NCBI RefSeq assembly: GCF_004015795.1
Contig: NZ_ML137218.1
Span: 1,711,811-1,775,810 of the forward strand
From: Falsirhodobacter deserti
GTDB taxonomy: Bacteria > Pseudomonadota > Alphaproteobacteria > Rhodobacterales > Rhodobacteraceae
Length of the DNA stretch: 64,000 nucleotides
Reading direction: 5' to 3'
This document shows positions 55,463 to 64,000 of the stretch, piece by piece. The notes under the pieces were generated by a model. It was given only the letters and a program-made list of their open reading frames with translations, had not been told where the DNA came from and did not search any database. Position numbers and translations under genes: made by a program. Position 1 is the first letter of the stretch. Every line of letters begins with the position of its first letter.

Positions 55463-57271
55463 ATGGAAAATACGAAGAACCTCATCCTTGCGATCGTCCT
55501 CAGCCTTCTGGTGATGCTGGGATGGTTCTGGCTTTTCCCGCCGGAGCAGCAGGCGAACAACCCGAACGATCCCGATATCGTCAGCACGACCGAGGATGTG
55601 CCGGTCACGCAGCAGCAGGCGGGCCAGCCCGATGCCGCCGTGGCACCGGTTTCGGCCGAAGCACCGCGCATCACGATCGACACGCCGGAACTTGCGGGCT
55701 CGATCTCAACCCAAGGCGGGCGGATCGATGATCTGCTGCTGAAGGACTATCACGTCACGCTGGACGACAATTCCGACAACGTGCGCCTTCTGACGCCGGT
55801 TGGCGAAGATCACGCCTATTACGCGCTGCAGGGCTGGGTTCCGGCAGGCGGGCTCGATTTTCCCGACGTTCCGGGCCCCGACACGGTCTGGTCCATCCAG
55901 GGCCAGGGCACGCTGACGCCCGACACGCCCGTGTCGCTGCAATGGGAAAGCCCGGCAGGCCTGATCTTCACGCGCACCATCGCGGTGGATGACCAGTACA
56001 TGTTCACCGTCACCGACCGTGTGCAGAACACGGGCGAGGCGGAACAGCGGCTGGCCCCTTATGGCATGATCGCCCGTCACGGCACCCCGCCCGATCTTCA
56101 GGGTTTCTTCGTGCTGCACGAAGGCGTCGTGGGCCGCACCGATGGCGAACTGACCGAAACCAAGTACAGCGCCATCGAGGATCTGCCCCGAATCGCGCGT
56201 GAGAACGCACAGGCCGAACTGCGCGAGGCGACCACCGATGGCTGGATCGGCTTCACAGACCACTACTGGATGACGACGCTGATCCCGCAGCAGGGCCAAC
56301 CCTTCACCTCGGTCGCGAAGTATCTGGCGCAGCAGAACGTCTATACGACGGAAACGCGGATGCCCGTCATGGCCGTTGCGCCGGGCGCCACGATCGAAAC
56401 ATCGCAGCGCGTCTTTGCCGGTGCAAAGGAATGGGCAACCATCCGTCATTACCAGAACGAAGAAGGCATTGCCGGCTTCATCGATTCCATCGACTGGGGC
56501 TGGTTCTTCTTCCTGACCAAACCGATCTTTGCCGTGCTGCACTGGCTGAACGCGCATATCGGCAACATGGGCGTTTCCATCATCGCGCTGACCTTCCTGC
56601 TGAAGGCGCTGGTTCTGCCGCTGGCCTACAAGTCCTATGTCTCCATGGCGCGGATGAAGGAACTCCAGCCCGAGATGGAGGCCCTGAAGGAACGTGCGGG
56701 CGATGATCGCCAGAAGCTGCAAAAGGAAATGATGCAGCTTTACAAGGACAAGAAGGTCAACCCGGCGGCGGGCTGCCTTCCCATCCTGATCCAGATCCCG
56801 ATCTTCTTCTCGCTCTACAAGGTGATCCTCGTCACGATCGAGCTGCGCCACGCGCCGTTCTTCGGCTGGCTGCAGGATCTGTCTGCGCCCGATCCGTCGT
56901 CGCTGTTCAACCTGTTCGGCCTGCTGCCCTGGGCCGCGCCCGAGGCGGGGACGACGCTTGCGATGGTGTTCATCGGCGTGCTGCCGATCCTTCTGGGCGT
57001 GTCGATGTGGCTGCAACAAAAGCTGAACCCGGCGCCCCCGGATCCGACGCAGCAGATGATCTTCGCTTGGATGCCGTGGGTGTTCATGTTCATGCTGGGC
57101 CATTTTGCCAGCGGTCTGGTTCTTTACTGGATCACGAACAACCTGATCACCTTCGCGCAGCAATATATCATCATGAGCAGCCACGGAAAACGGCCGGACC
57201 TGTTCGGCAATATCCGCGAAGGCTTCAAGCGCAAGACCAAGGCGGAGCCTGAGAAGAAGGGCAAGAAATGA
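55463..57271 (+). CDS. yidC: YidC/Oxa1 membrane protein insertase
   Basis: 602-residue insertase. An N-terminal membrane helix (LILAIVLSLLVMLGWFWLF) is followed by the large periplasmic beta-domain (about residues 60-345) and the five-helix insertase core (GVSIIALTFLLKALVLPLAYKSY; VNPAAGCLPILIQIPIFFSLYKV; ASGLVLYWITNNLITFAQQY). A basic tail ends the protein. Works alone or with SecYEG. Overlaps the MOSC gene by four bases. Confidence 0.97.
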   Translation: MENTKNLILAIVLSLLVMLGWFWLFPPEQQANNPNDPDIVSTTEDVPVTQQQAGQPDAAVAPVSAEAPRITIDTPELAGSISTQGGRIDDLLLKDYHVTLDDNSDNVRLLTPVGEDHAYYALQGWVPAGGLDFPDVPGPDTVWSIQGQGTLTPDTPVSLQWESPAGLIFTRTIAVDDQYMFTVTDRVQNTGEAEQRLAPYGMIARHGTPPDLQGFFVLHEGVVGRTDGELTETKYSAIEDLPRIARENAQAELREATTDGWIGFTDHYWMTTLIPQQGQPFTSVAKYLAQQNVYTTETRMPVMAVAPGATIETSQRVFAGAKEWATIRHYQNEEGIAGFIDSIDWGWFFFLTKPIFAVLHWLNAHIGNMGVSIIALTFLLKALVLPLAYKSYVSMARMKELQPEMEALKERAGDDRQKLQKEMMQLYKDKKVNPAAGCLPILIQIPIFFSLYKVILVTIELRHAPFFGWLQDLSAPDPSSLFNLFGLLPWAAPEAGTTLAMVFIGVLPILLGVSMWLQQKLNPAPPDPTQQMIFAWMPWVFMFMLGHFASGLVLYWITNNLITFAQQYIIMSSHGKRPDLFGNIREGFKRKTKAEPEKKGKK

Positions 57272-58002
57272 TCCTGTCGTCCATCTGGCGGCACCCGATC
57301 AAGGCACACGGACGCGAAGAACTCGCGTCCGTTCTGCTTTCCGCGGGCGCCTGCCTGCCCTTCGACCGGCACTGGGCCGTCGCACATGAAGCCGCGAGAC
57401 TGGCCGAAGGCTGGAGCCAATGCGCCAACTTCTCACGCGGGGCCAAGGCCCCTGCCCTGATGGCGATCACCGCCCGGCTGGAGGGGGAGGCCGTGACGCT
57501 GTCGCATCCCGATCGCCCCGACCTGTGCTTCCGGCCCGACGATCCCGCGGACCTGCCCGTCTTTCTGGACTGGGTGCGCCCGCTGATGCCCGCCGAACGC
57601 GCGGCCTCTGCCCGGATCGTCAGTGCGGGCCGCGGCATGACCGACACGCCCTTCCCGTCGGTATCGATCCTGTCGCTTTCCTCGCTGGCGGATCTGTCGG
57701 GGCGGATGGGGACGGACCTGTCGATCCACCGCTGGCGCGGCAACCTCTGGATCGAGGGGGCGGCGCCCTGGGCCGAGTTTGATATGATCGACCGCGAAAT
57801 CGCCATCGGCGACGCCGTCCTGCGGATCGAGGACCGGATCACCCGCTGCAAGGCCACCATGACCAACCCTGAAACCGGCATCATCGATGCCGACACTCTT
57901 GCCGCATTGCAAAGCCATTACGGCCACCGCGATTTCGGCGTATATGCCACCGTGATCCGCGGCGGCGAAATCACTCGCGGAGACGAGGTACGCCCATGCT
58001 GA
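57268..58002 (+). CDS. MOSC domain-containing protein
   Basis: 244 residues, MOSC N-terminal-like beta-barrel plus MOSC core. The N terminus reads SSIWRHPIKAHGREEL and the core has SLADLSGRMGTDLSIHRWRGNLWIEG, with a late segment RCKATMTNPETG. MOSC proteins bind the molybdenum cofactor or transfer sulfur; the conserved MOSC cysteine is near RCKAT. The substrate is unknown. It overlaps yidC (4 bp) and engB (7 bp). Confidence 0.85.
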   Translation: MILSSIWRHPIKAHGREELASVLLSAGACLPFDRHWAVAHEAARLAEGWSQCANFSRGAKAPALMAITARLEGEAVTLSHPDRPDLCFRPDDPADLPVFLDWVRPLMPAERAASARIVSAGRGMTDTPFPSVSILSLSSLADLSGRMGTDLSIHRWRGNLWIEGAAPWAEFDMIDREIAIGDAVLRIEDRITRCKATMTNPETGIIDADTLAALQSHYGHRDFGVYATVIRGGEITRGDEVRPC

Positions 58003-58643
58003 ACTTTACCCTTGCCCCGGAACCCGAAGACCTTGCCCGCGAAAAGGGCCGCCTGCTGTTCGCGGGGCCGGTCGATTTCGTGAAAGGTGTGGTGGCGATG
58101 CCGGGCCTGCCCCCTGCCGACCGCCTGGAGGTCTGCTTTGCCGGACGATCGAATGTCGGCAAATCCAGCCTGATCAACGCGCTGACGGGCCGAAAGTCGC
58201 TTGCCCGCGCCTCGAACACGCCGGGCCGGACGCAGGAGATCAACTATTTTGCGCTTGGCGAGGAAAAGTATCTCGTCGACCTTCCCGGCTATGGCTATGC
58301 CGAGGCGCCGGTGGCCATTGTCGCGAAATGGCAGGCGCTGCTGAAAAACTATCTGGCTGGCCGCAGCACCCTGCGCCGCGCCTTCGTGCTGATCGACACG
58401 CGTCACGGCATCAAGAAGGTCGATGACGAGATCATGAGCCTGCTGGACCGTTCCGCCGTGACCTTTCAGACTGTGCTGACCAAGGCCGACAAGGTCAGCC
58501 GGACCGAGCGCGAGAAAACGATCGAGCAGGTGATGGGCGCGCTGCAAAAGCACCCCGCCGCCTTCCCGGAGATCGTGGTGACCAGTTCCGAAAAAGGTGA
58601 TGGCATTGAAACGCTGCGTTCTATTGTCGCAACGCTTCAATGA
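57996..58643 (+). CDS. engB: EngB/YihA ribosome biogenesis GTPase
   Basis: 215-residue small GTPase involved in 50S assembly. G-motifs: G1 AGRSNVGKSSL, G2/G3 TPGRTQEINYF and DLPGYGYAEA, G4 LTKADKV, G5-like TSSEKGDG. The start lies inside the end of the MOSC gene, so the genes are coupled. Confidence 0.95.
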   Translation: MLNFTLAPEPEDLAREKGRLLFAGPVDFVKGVVAMPGLPPADRLEVCFAGRSNVGKSSLINALTGRKSLARASNTPGRTQEINYFALGEEKYLVDLPGYGYAEAPVAIVAKWQALLKNYLAGRSTLRRAFVLIDTRHGIKKVDDEIMSLLDRSAVTFQTVLTKADKVSRTEREKTIEQVMGALQKHPAAFPEIVVTSSEKGDGIETLRSIVATLQ

Positions 58644-58673
58644 TGGCCTAGCTGTGTTGGCAGGAGGAAGACG

Positions 58674-60446
58674 ATGCCAAGCCAAGACAGCGACAAGCCA
58701 GCGCCCGACAGTTTCGAACAATCCCGACCCGACCAACGTACCGGTGCCGAACGCGGCGATGTCGGAGTAATGACAGGCCCCTCTGCCGCACCGCCGGGCG
58801 GCGGAGGTCAGGCACCCAAGGCGGACATGGCGGCCTCGTCGGTTCTTTCGCCGCTCAAGCATCCCGCATTCCGCATGATCTGGACGGCCACGCTTGTCGC
58901 CAACCTTGGCACGCTGATCCAGAACGTCGGCGCAGGCTGGCAGATGGCACTGCTGACGCCCTCGCATGACATGGTGGCGCTGGTGCAGGCATCGACCACG
59001 CTGCCGGTGATGATCCTTGCCATCGCGGCGGGCGCGCTGGCAGACAACTTTCCCCGCCGCCGCGTCATGCTTGCCGCGCAAAGCTTCCTGCTGGTGGTGT
59101 CGGCCATCCTTGCGATCATCGCGTTCATGGGGCTGCTGACCCCCTGGCTGCTGCTCACCTTCACCTTCCTTCTGGGCTGCGGCAACGCGATGCACCTGCC
59201 CTCGTGGCAGGCATCCATGCGGGATCTTGTTCCCCGCGCCGACCTGCCCTCGGCCATCACGCTCAACTCCATGAGCTTCAACCTCATGCGTTCGGTCGGG
59301 CCGGCGGTGGGCGGCATCATCGTGGCAAGCGCCGGACCGGCCTTTGCCTTCACGCTGAACGCCGTCAGCTATACCGCGGTGATTTTCGCGCTGGCCCGCT
59401 GGAAAAGCCCGCAGGAACCGCGCATCCTTCCGCCGGAACGCCTGGGCCACGCCATCGGCGTGGGGCTGCGATATGTCCAGCTTTCGCCCAACCTGTCGCG
59501 CGTGATGATGCGCGGGCTGGTTTTCGGCATGGGCGCGGTGGCCGTTCTGGCGCTGCTTCCGGTCATCACCCGCGATATCCTTCTGGCCGAGGCGCGGACC
59601 TATGGCAGCCTGCTGGGTGCTTTCGGCCTTGGGGCAATCGGCGGTGCGCTGGCCGCGCCGCGGCTGCGCGCCCGCCTGCGGATCGAGACGATCATCACCG
59701 GCGCCTTCGTGCTGAACGGGGCCGGCATCCTGATCATCGCCCTTTCGACGGTGGAGGCGGTGACGGTTGTCGGCCTGCTGCTGGCGGGCGCGGCATGGGT
59801 AACCGCGCTGTCATTGTTCAACGTTTCGGTCCAGCTGGCGACACCCCGCTGGGTCGTGGGGCGGGCGCTGTCGATCTATCAAACGGCTACATTCGGCGGC
59901 ATGGCGCTTGGCAGCTGGCTGTGGGGCGTGCTTTCGGAAGAAATCTCGCTTCCGGCCACGCTGATTGCGGCGGCGGTGGTGCTTTTCTTCGGTGCGCTGA
60001 TGGGGCGCGTCTGGCCGATGCCCGATTTCAGCGAAACGAACCTTGATCCCGCCAACCGCTTCAGCGAACCGGCGCTTCGGCTGGACCTGCAGCCGCAATC
60101 CGGGCCGATCATGGTCATGGTCGACTGGGACATCCCGCCCGAAAACACGCAGGCGTTTCTTGATGCCATGGCGGACCGCCGGCGCGTGCGCATCCGTGAC
60201 GGTGCGCGGCAATGGTCGCTGCTGCGCGATCTGGAAAATCCCGACATCTGGGTGGAAACCTATCACGTACCGACATGGGTCGAATATATCCGGCACAACA
60301 TCCGCCGGACGCAGGCTGATGTGGAATCCTTCGACCGGCTGCTGGAGCTGCATCGCGGGCCTGGCCGGCCGCATGTGCACAGGATGATCGAACGGCAAAC
60401 CGTGCCCCTGACCGACGACATCATCATTCCGCCCAAGGTACCGTGA
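58674..60446 (+). CDS. MFS transporter (MFS_3/EntS-like) with extra C-terminal domain
   Basis: 590 residues. A hydrophilic N terminus of about 50 residues precedes 12 predicted membrane helices (about 60-445) with the MFS_3-type signature region (TLVANLGTLIQNVGAGWQM; LAIAAGALADNFPRRRVML). After the last helix comes a soluble domain of about 120 residues beginning IMVMVDWDIPPENTQAFLDAM, which resembles antibiotic-biosynthesis-monooxygenase or dimeric alpha/beta-barrel domains. Proteins of this composite type occur in the family; the substrate is unknown. It lies between engB and argB. Confidence 0.82.
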   Translation: MPSQDSDKPAPDSFEQSRPDQRTGAERGDVGVMTGPSAAPPGGGGQAPKADMAASSVLSPLKHPAFRMIWTATLVANLGTLIQNVGAGWQMALLTPSHDMVALVQASTTLPVMILAIAAGALADNFPRRRVMLAAQSFLLVVSAILAIIAFMGLLTPWLLLTFTFLLGCGNAMHLPSWQASMRDLVPRADLPSAITLNSMSFNLMRSVGPAVGGIIVASAGPAFAFTLNAVSYTAVIFALARWKSPQEPRILPPERLGHAIGVGLRYVQLSPNLSRVMMRGLVFGMGAVAVLALLPVITRDILLAEARTYGSLLGAFGLGAIGGALAAPRLRARLRIETIITGAFVLNGAGILIIALSTVEAVTVVGLLLAGAAWVTALSLFNVSVQLATPRWVVGRALSIYQTATFGGMALGSWLWGVLSEEISLPATLIAAAVVLFFGALMGRVWPMPDFSETNLDPANRFSEPALRLDLQPQSGPIMVMVDWDIPPENTQAFLDAMADRRRVRIRDGARQWSLLRDLENPDIWVETYHVPTWVEYIRHNIRRTQADVESFDRLLELHRGPGRPHVHRMIERQTVPLTDDIIIPPKVP

Positions 60447-60502
60447 GGCTTGGCAGGACTTCACAAAGCCGCTAGTCCTGTGCCGAACCCCGAGGGCCCC
60501 CG

Positions 60503-61399
60503 ATGAAGAAGCAGCTTGCCATGATGCGTGACTCGATCGCTACCGCCAAGACCCTGTCCGAGGCACTGCCCTATCTGCAGCGATATGCAGGTGCGGTTGT
60601 CGTGGTGAAGTTCGGCGGCAATGCCATGGGCGATCAGGATGCGATGGCCGAATTCGCGCGGGACATCGTGCTGATGCGGCAGGTGGGTCTGAACCCCGTT
60701 GTCGTGCATGGCGGCGGGCCGATGATCAACGACATGCTGACCCGCCTTGGCATCAAGAGCGAGTTCGTGCGCGGCAAGCGCGTGACCGACAAGGCCACCG
60801 TCGAGGTGGTGGAGATGGTGCTGTCTGGCCTTGTGAACAAGCGCATCGTGCAGGCGATCAACGATCAGGGGGGGCGCGCCGTCGGCATCTCGGGCAAGGA
60901 TGACGACCTGATGGTTGCCGTGGCCGATGATCCCGAGCTCGGCTTCGTGGGCCGCCCGGTCGAAATGAACGTTCAGGTTCTGCGCGATCTTTACAAGGCG
61001 GGCATCATCCCGGTTGTCGCCCCCGTCGCCACGGGGATGGAGGATAACGAAACCTTCAACGTGAACGGCGACACGGCGGCGGGCGCGATTGCGGGCGCGC
61101 TGAAAGCCGATCGCCTGCTGCTTCTGACGGATGTATCCGGCGTCAAGAACAAGGCGGGCGAGGTTGTGACCCAGCTGACCCCTGATGAAGTGCGTGCCAT
61201 GATCGCCGACGGCACCATCGCGGGCGGCATGATCCCGAAAACGGAAACCGCGCTTCAGGCGGTGGAGGAAGGCGTGCGCGCCGTCGTGATCCTTGATGGC
61301 CGTGTTTCCAACGCATCCTTGCTGGAACTGTTCACCGATCACGGCGCGGGCTCCATGATCCGCTCGACCGAGCCTCGGGTGAAGCCGCGGATCCGCTGA
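60503..61399 (+). CDS. argB: ArgB acetylglutamate kinase
   Basis: Second step of arginine synthesis, phosphorylating N-acetylglutamate. 298 residues. Signatures are [11 protein letters not shown] (Gly-rich loop), [13 protein letters not shown] (substrate loop) and [15 protein letters not shown] (nucleotide region), with [11 protein letters not shown] downstream. The longer N-terminal helix is typical of arginine-sensitive hexameric kinases, so feedback inhibition by arginine is likely. The stop overlaps the next gene by one base (TGATG). Confidence 0.97.
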   Translation: MKKQLAMMRDSIATAKTLSEALPYLQRYAGAVVVVKFGGNAMGDQDAMAEFARDIVLMRQVGLNPVVVHGGGPMINDMLTRLGIKSEFVRGKRVTDKATVEVVEMVLSGLVNKRIVQAINDQGGRAVGISGKDDDLMVAVADDPELGFVGRPVEMNVQVLRDLYKAGIIPVVAPVATGMEDNETFNVNGDTAAGAIAGALKADRLLLLTDVSGVKNKAGEVVTQLTPDEVRAMIADGTIAGGMIPKTETALQAVEEGVRAVVILDGRVSNASLLELFTDHGAGSMIRSTEPRVKPRIR

Positions 61400-61893
61400 T
61401 GCGCCGGCTTGTCCTGATCCGCCACGCCAAATCGGCGTGGGAAGATCCGCTTCTGACGGACCATCAACGCCCCCTTGCCCTTCGCGGGCAGGAGGCTGCA
61501 CCCAAGATCGGCCGCTGGCTGGCCGATCAAGGCGCGGTGCCGGACCAGATCCTGTGTTCCGATGCCCAGCGCACGCGTGAGACATGGGGCCTGATCGCGC
61601 CCCTTCTGGACACGCCGGAACCGGCTTATCTGCCCGCATTGTATCATGCGGGGCCGGATGTGATCCTGCGCGAGTTGCGCCGCGCCACGGGCCAGACGGT
61701 TGCCCTGGTCGGTCACAATCCGGGAATGTGCGAATTCGCCGGCCTGATCGTGAAATACCGCCCCGCGCATCCGCAGTTCGACCGCTATCCGACGGCTGCC
61801 ACACTGATCGCCGAATTCAGCATCGACGACTGGCGAGAGGCGACCTATGCCACCGCCCGCCCCATCGCCTTCACCGTTCCGCGGGATCTTTGA
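61399..61893 (+). CDS. SixA-type histidine phosphatase family protein
   Basis: 164 residues of the histidine phosphatase superfamily. The catalytic LIRHAKSAWED carries the nucleophilic His, and a second key His is in ALVGHNPGMCE. Closest to SixA-like proteins, which dephosphorylate phospho-histidine in two-component or PTS phosphotransfer proteins. The substrate is not predictable. It is coupled to argB and convergent with the ABC transporter genes (6 bp apart). Confidence 0.9.
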   Translation: MRRLVLIRHAKSAWEDPLLTDHQRPLALRGQEAAPKIGRWLADQGAVPDQILCSDAQRTRETWGLIAPLLDTPEPAYLPALYHAGPDVILRELRRATGQTVALVGHNPGMCEFAGLIVKYRPAHPQFDRYPTAATLIAEFSIDDWREATYATARPIAFTVPRDL

Positions 61894-61899
61894 CGATCC

Positions 61900-62685
61900 T
61901 CAGTGCCCGAGGATCTGGCTGAGGAACATCCTCGAACGCTCCGACTGCGGGTTGTTGAAGAACTCGCGCGGGGTGTTCTGCTCCACCACCTGCCCCTGGT
62001 CCATGAAAACGACCCGGTTCGCGACAGCTTGCGCGAAGCCCATCTCATGCGTCACGCAGATCATGGTCATCCCGTCCTCGGCCAGCGAGATCATGGTGTC
62101 CAGAACTTCCTTGATCATCTCGGGATCCAGCGCCGATGTCGGCTCGTCGAACAGCATGATGCGCGGCTTCATGCAAAGTGAGCGGGCAATGGCCACACGC
62201 TGCTGCTGCCCGCCCGAAAGCTGCCCCGGATACTTGTGCGCCTGGTCGGGGATCTTGACCTTGCGCAGGAAGTGCATGGCCGTTTCCTCTGCCTCGGCCT
62301 TGGGAACCTTGCGCACCCAGATCGGGGCAAGGGTGCAGTTTTCAAGGATGGTCAGATGCGGGAACAGGTTGAAGTGCTGGAACACCATCCCGACTTCGGA
62401 GCGGACCTTGTCGATGTTCTTCAGGTCAGATGTCAGCTCGGTACCGTCCACGATGATCTGGCCCGACTGATGCTCCTCCAGCCGGTTGATGCAGCGGATC
62501 AGGGTCGATTTGCCGGATCCCGAAGGGCCGCAGATCACGATCCGCTCCCCCCGATGGACGGTCAGGTCGATATCGCGCAGCACATGGAACTGGCCGAACC
62601 ACTTGTTCATGCCGCGGATCTGGATGGCAATCTCTTCGCTGATCTGCATATGTCGGGTGTCGACGGCGCGTTCGGCAGTTTGCAT
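61900..62685 (-). CDS. Amino-acid ABC transporter ATP-binding protein (AapP/BztD-like)
   Basis: 261-residue ATPase. Walker [11 protein letters not shown]-loop region [13 protein letters not shown] signature [13 protein letters not shown], Walker [14 protein letters not shown], switch His THEM. The N terminus ([17 protein letters not shown]) and length match general polar amino-acid importers (AapP, BztD). It is 10 bp downstream of the permease gene with AAGGAG before the ATG. The substrates are probably Glu, Gln, Asp or Asn, by similarity of the permease. Confidence 0.94.
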   Translation of the reverse strand: MQTAERAVDTRHMQISEEIAIQIRGMNKWFGQFHVLRDIDLTVHRGERIVICGPSGSGKSTLIRCINRLEEHQSGQIIVDGTELTSDLKNIDKVRSEVGMVFQHFNLFPHLTILENCTLAPIWVRKVPKAEAEETAMHFLRKVKIPDQAHKYPGQLSGGQQQRVAIARSLCMKPRIMLFDEPTSALDPEMIKEVLDTMISLAEDGMTMICVTHEMGFAQAVANRVVFMDQGQVVEQNTPREFFNNPQSERSRMFLSQILGH

Positions 62686-62695
62686 GGCATGCTCC

Positions 62696-64000
62696 TTAAC
62701 GGTTATCGCGTTTCAGGCGGCGCTCCAGATACATGGAATAGCGCGACATGCCGAAACAGAAGATGAAGAAAATGGTGCCCACGAAGATGTAAGGCTCCCA
62801 GTAGATGCCTTTCCATTCCATGGACGCGCGAACGGCGTCGGTGATGCCCTTCAACGGATCCAGAAGCCCCACGAAGATGACCAGCGTCGTGTCCTTGAAC
62901 AGGCCGATGAAGGTGGACACGATCCCGGGGATGGAGATTTTCAGCGCCTGCGGCAGCACGATAAGCCGCTGCGCCTGGAAATAGTTCAGGCCCAGCGCGT
63001 CTGCCGCCTCGTATTGCCCGCGCGGCAGGGCTGCGAGACCGCCACGGATAACCTCGGCGATATAGGCGGCGGCAAACAGCGTCACCATGATGATCACCCG
63101 CAGGATGATGTCGAAGCTGGTTCCAGGCGGCAGGAAATAGTTCAGCAGAAGCGACGCCGTAAACAGCAGTGTGATCAGCGGCACCCCCCGGATGAACTCG
63201 ATGAAGCAGACGGACATCGTCTTGATTAGGAACATGTCGGACCGCCGGCCCAGCGCCAGCGCGATGCCCAGCGGCAGCGACAGCGAGATGGCGGCCACGC
63301 CAATCGTAAGCGACAGCACGAAGCCCCCGAAACGGTCCGAACGGACGGCGTCGATCCCCAGCGGAATGGCAGAGCTGAGCGCCCGGTCCACCGGCGCGGC
63401 GGCCAGCAGCCACCACAGCACAGGCACGATCACGGCCGCGATGATGGCCAGCAGCGGCGAAACCCCGCGCAGCGCCCGCCACACCACCCACCCGATCACG
63501 AAGCCCAGCAGCGCCACCACCGGCAGCCACATGGATCCACCCCAAAGCAGCCAGAAGCCAAGGAACGGATAGATCGCCGAAACCGCCATCAGCCGGCGCG
63601 ACATACCCGGAACCAGCACCGGTGCAAGGGCAACGAACAGCAGGACCAGCGCCAGCACGGGCCGCCAGTACAGATGCGCGGGATAAAAGCCGAACAGCCA
63701 TTGCTGCCAGCGGTCGCGGACCACCGCAAAACAGGCGCCGCGCGCATCCGGCCCCCATATCTGGGCAATGATCTCGCGGCATTCGGTCAGGGTGTTCGCG
63801 TTCCAGACGCTGTGGGCGAACCATGGAACCAACCCGCGCAGCAGGAAGAACACCGCGATCAGGCCAAGCACGGTCAGGATCGTGTTCAGCCAGCCGGAGA
63901 ACAGGTTCTCGCGCAACCAGCGGACGGCACCGGCCTGCCCTGCGGGGGGCGCGGCCTGCGGAAGCATCGAGTCGCGCACGAAACGAACGGTCTGGGCGTG
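62696..64000 (-). CDS. Amino-acid ABC transporter permease (AapM/BztC-like), 5' end outside the window
   Basis: At least 434 residues; the frame is open to the window end ([13 protein letters not shown]), and the earlier residues resemble the N-terminal part of AapM/BztC, so the start lies beyond 64000. A long N-terminal region with several membrane helices precedes the HisM/QM-type permease domain, with the EAA-like loop ([31 protein letters not shown]) that docks on the ATPase. The partner permease (AapQ/BztB) and binding protein should be further right. Confidence 0.92.
   Translation of the reverse strand, partial: HAQTVRFVRDSMLPQAAPPAGQAGAVRWLRENLFSGWLNTILTVLGLIAVFFLLRGLVPWFAHSVWNANTLTECREIIAQIWGPDARGACFAVVRDRWQQWLFGFYPAHLYWRPVLALVLLFVALAPVLVPGMSRRLMAVSAIYPFLGFWLLWGGSMWLPVVALLGFVIGWVVWRALRGVSPLLAIIAAVIVPVLWWLLAAAPVDRALSSAIPLGIDAVRSDRFGGFVLSLTIGVAAISLSLPLGIALALGRRSDMFLIKTMSVCFIEFIRGVPLITLLFTASLLLNYFLPPGTSFDIILRVIIMVTLFAAAYIAEVIRGGLAALPRGQYEAADALGLNYFQAQRLIVLPQALKISIPGIVSTFIGLFKDTTLVIFVGLLDPLKGITDAVRASMEWKGIYWEPYIFVGTIFFIFCFGMSRYSMYLERRLKRDNR

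Overview
The window looks like chromosomal DNA of an alphaproteobacterium of the Rhodobacteraceae type (Rhodobacter, Paracoccus or Gemmobacter relatives). The core genes are very GC-rich. Supporting signs are the block ruvC-ruvA-ruvB-ybgC-tolQRAB-pal-cpoB-tilS-ftsH, the order rpmH-rnpA-yidD-ttcA-yidC-MOSC-engB-argB, a TrcR/DUF1013 regulator, a COQ9 protein and a Bzt/Aap-type amino-acid ABC transporter. Genus assignment is inference.

Layout. 1-14.2 kb: the end of a PdeM-type phosphoesterase, then a minus-strand block (folD, ftsH, tilS, Tol-Pal, ybgC, ruvB, htpX, ruvA, ruvC) for envelope integrity, protein quality control, tRNA modification and Holliday-junction repair. 14.3-25.0 kb: housekeeping genes (DUF1127, prmA, a transaldolase-like aldolase, priA, msrA, an MFS carrier, trcR, RNase T2, quinone oxidoreductase, COQ9, rpsU, an Lrp regulator, mscL). 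25.1-26.8 kb: a decayed ECF sigma factor / anti-sigma factor / DUF4394 locus. 26.9-32.6 kb: an RNA methyltransferase and a nitrate-assimilation operon (MFS carrier, FAD reductase, molybdenum nitrate reductase). Its leader carries two hairpins resembling an ANTAR/NasT target.

33.0-51.9 kb is an accessory region of mixed, often lower GC. It holds a truncated tetR gene, an IS110 fragment, a decayed IS3 element split by an intact IS256-family element, and a four-gene minus-strand cluster: a trimeric autotransporter adhesin (TAA) gene, an IalB-family gene, an unknown membrane-anchored protein and DUF4189. The TAA gene is broken by a second, identical IS256 copy in inverted orientation. Removing that copy and one 9-bp target duplication restores an open frame of about 2113 codons. 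Then come an AraC regulator, another IS3 remnant, a choice-of-anchor-L/Hint protein and a relic phosphatase/response-regulator pair truncated on both sides.

52.0-64.0 kb returns to core DNA: tRNA-Arg(ACG), a sensor kinase, the rpmH-to-engB cluster for ribosome, RNase P and membrane-protein insertion, an MFS protein with an extra C-terminal domain, argB, a SixA-type phosphatase, and the ATPase and permease of an amino-acid ABC transporter cut by the window end.
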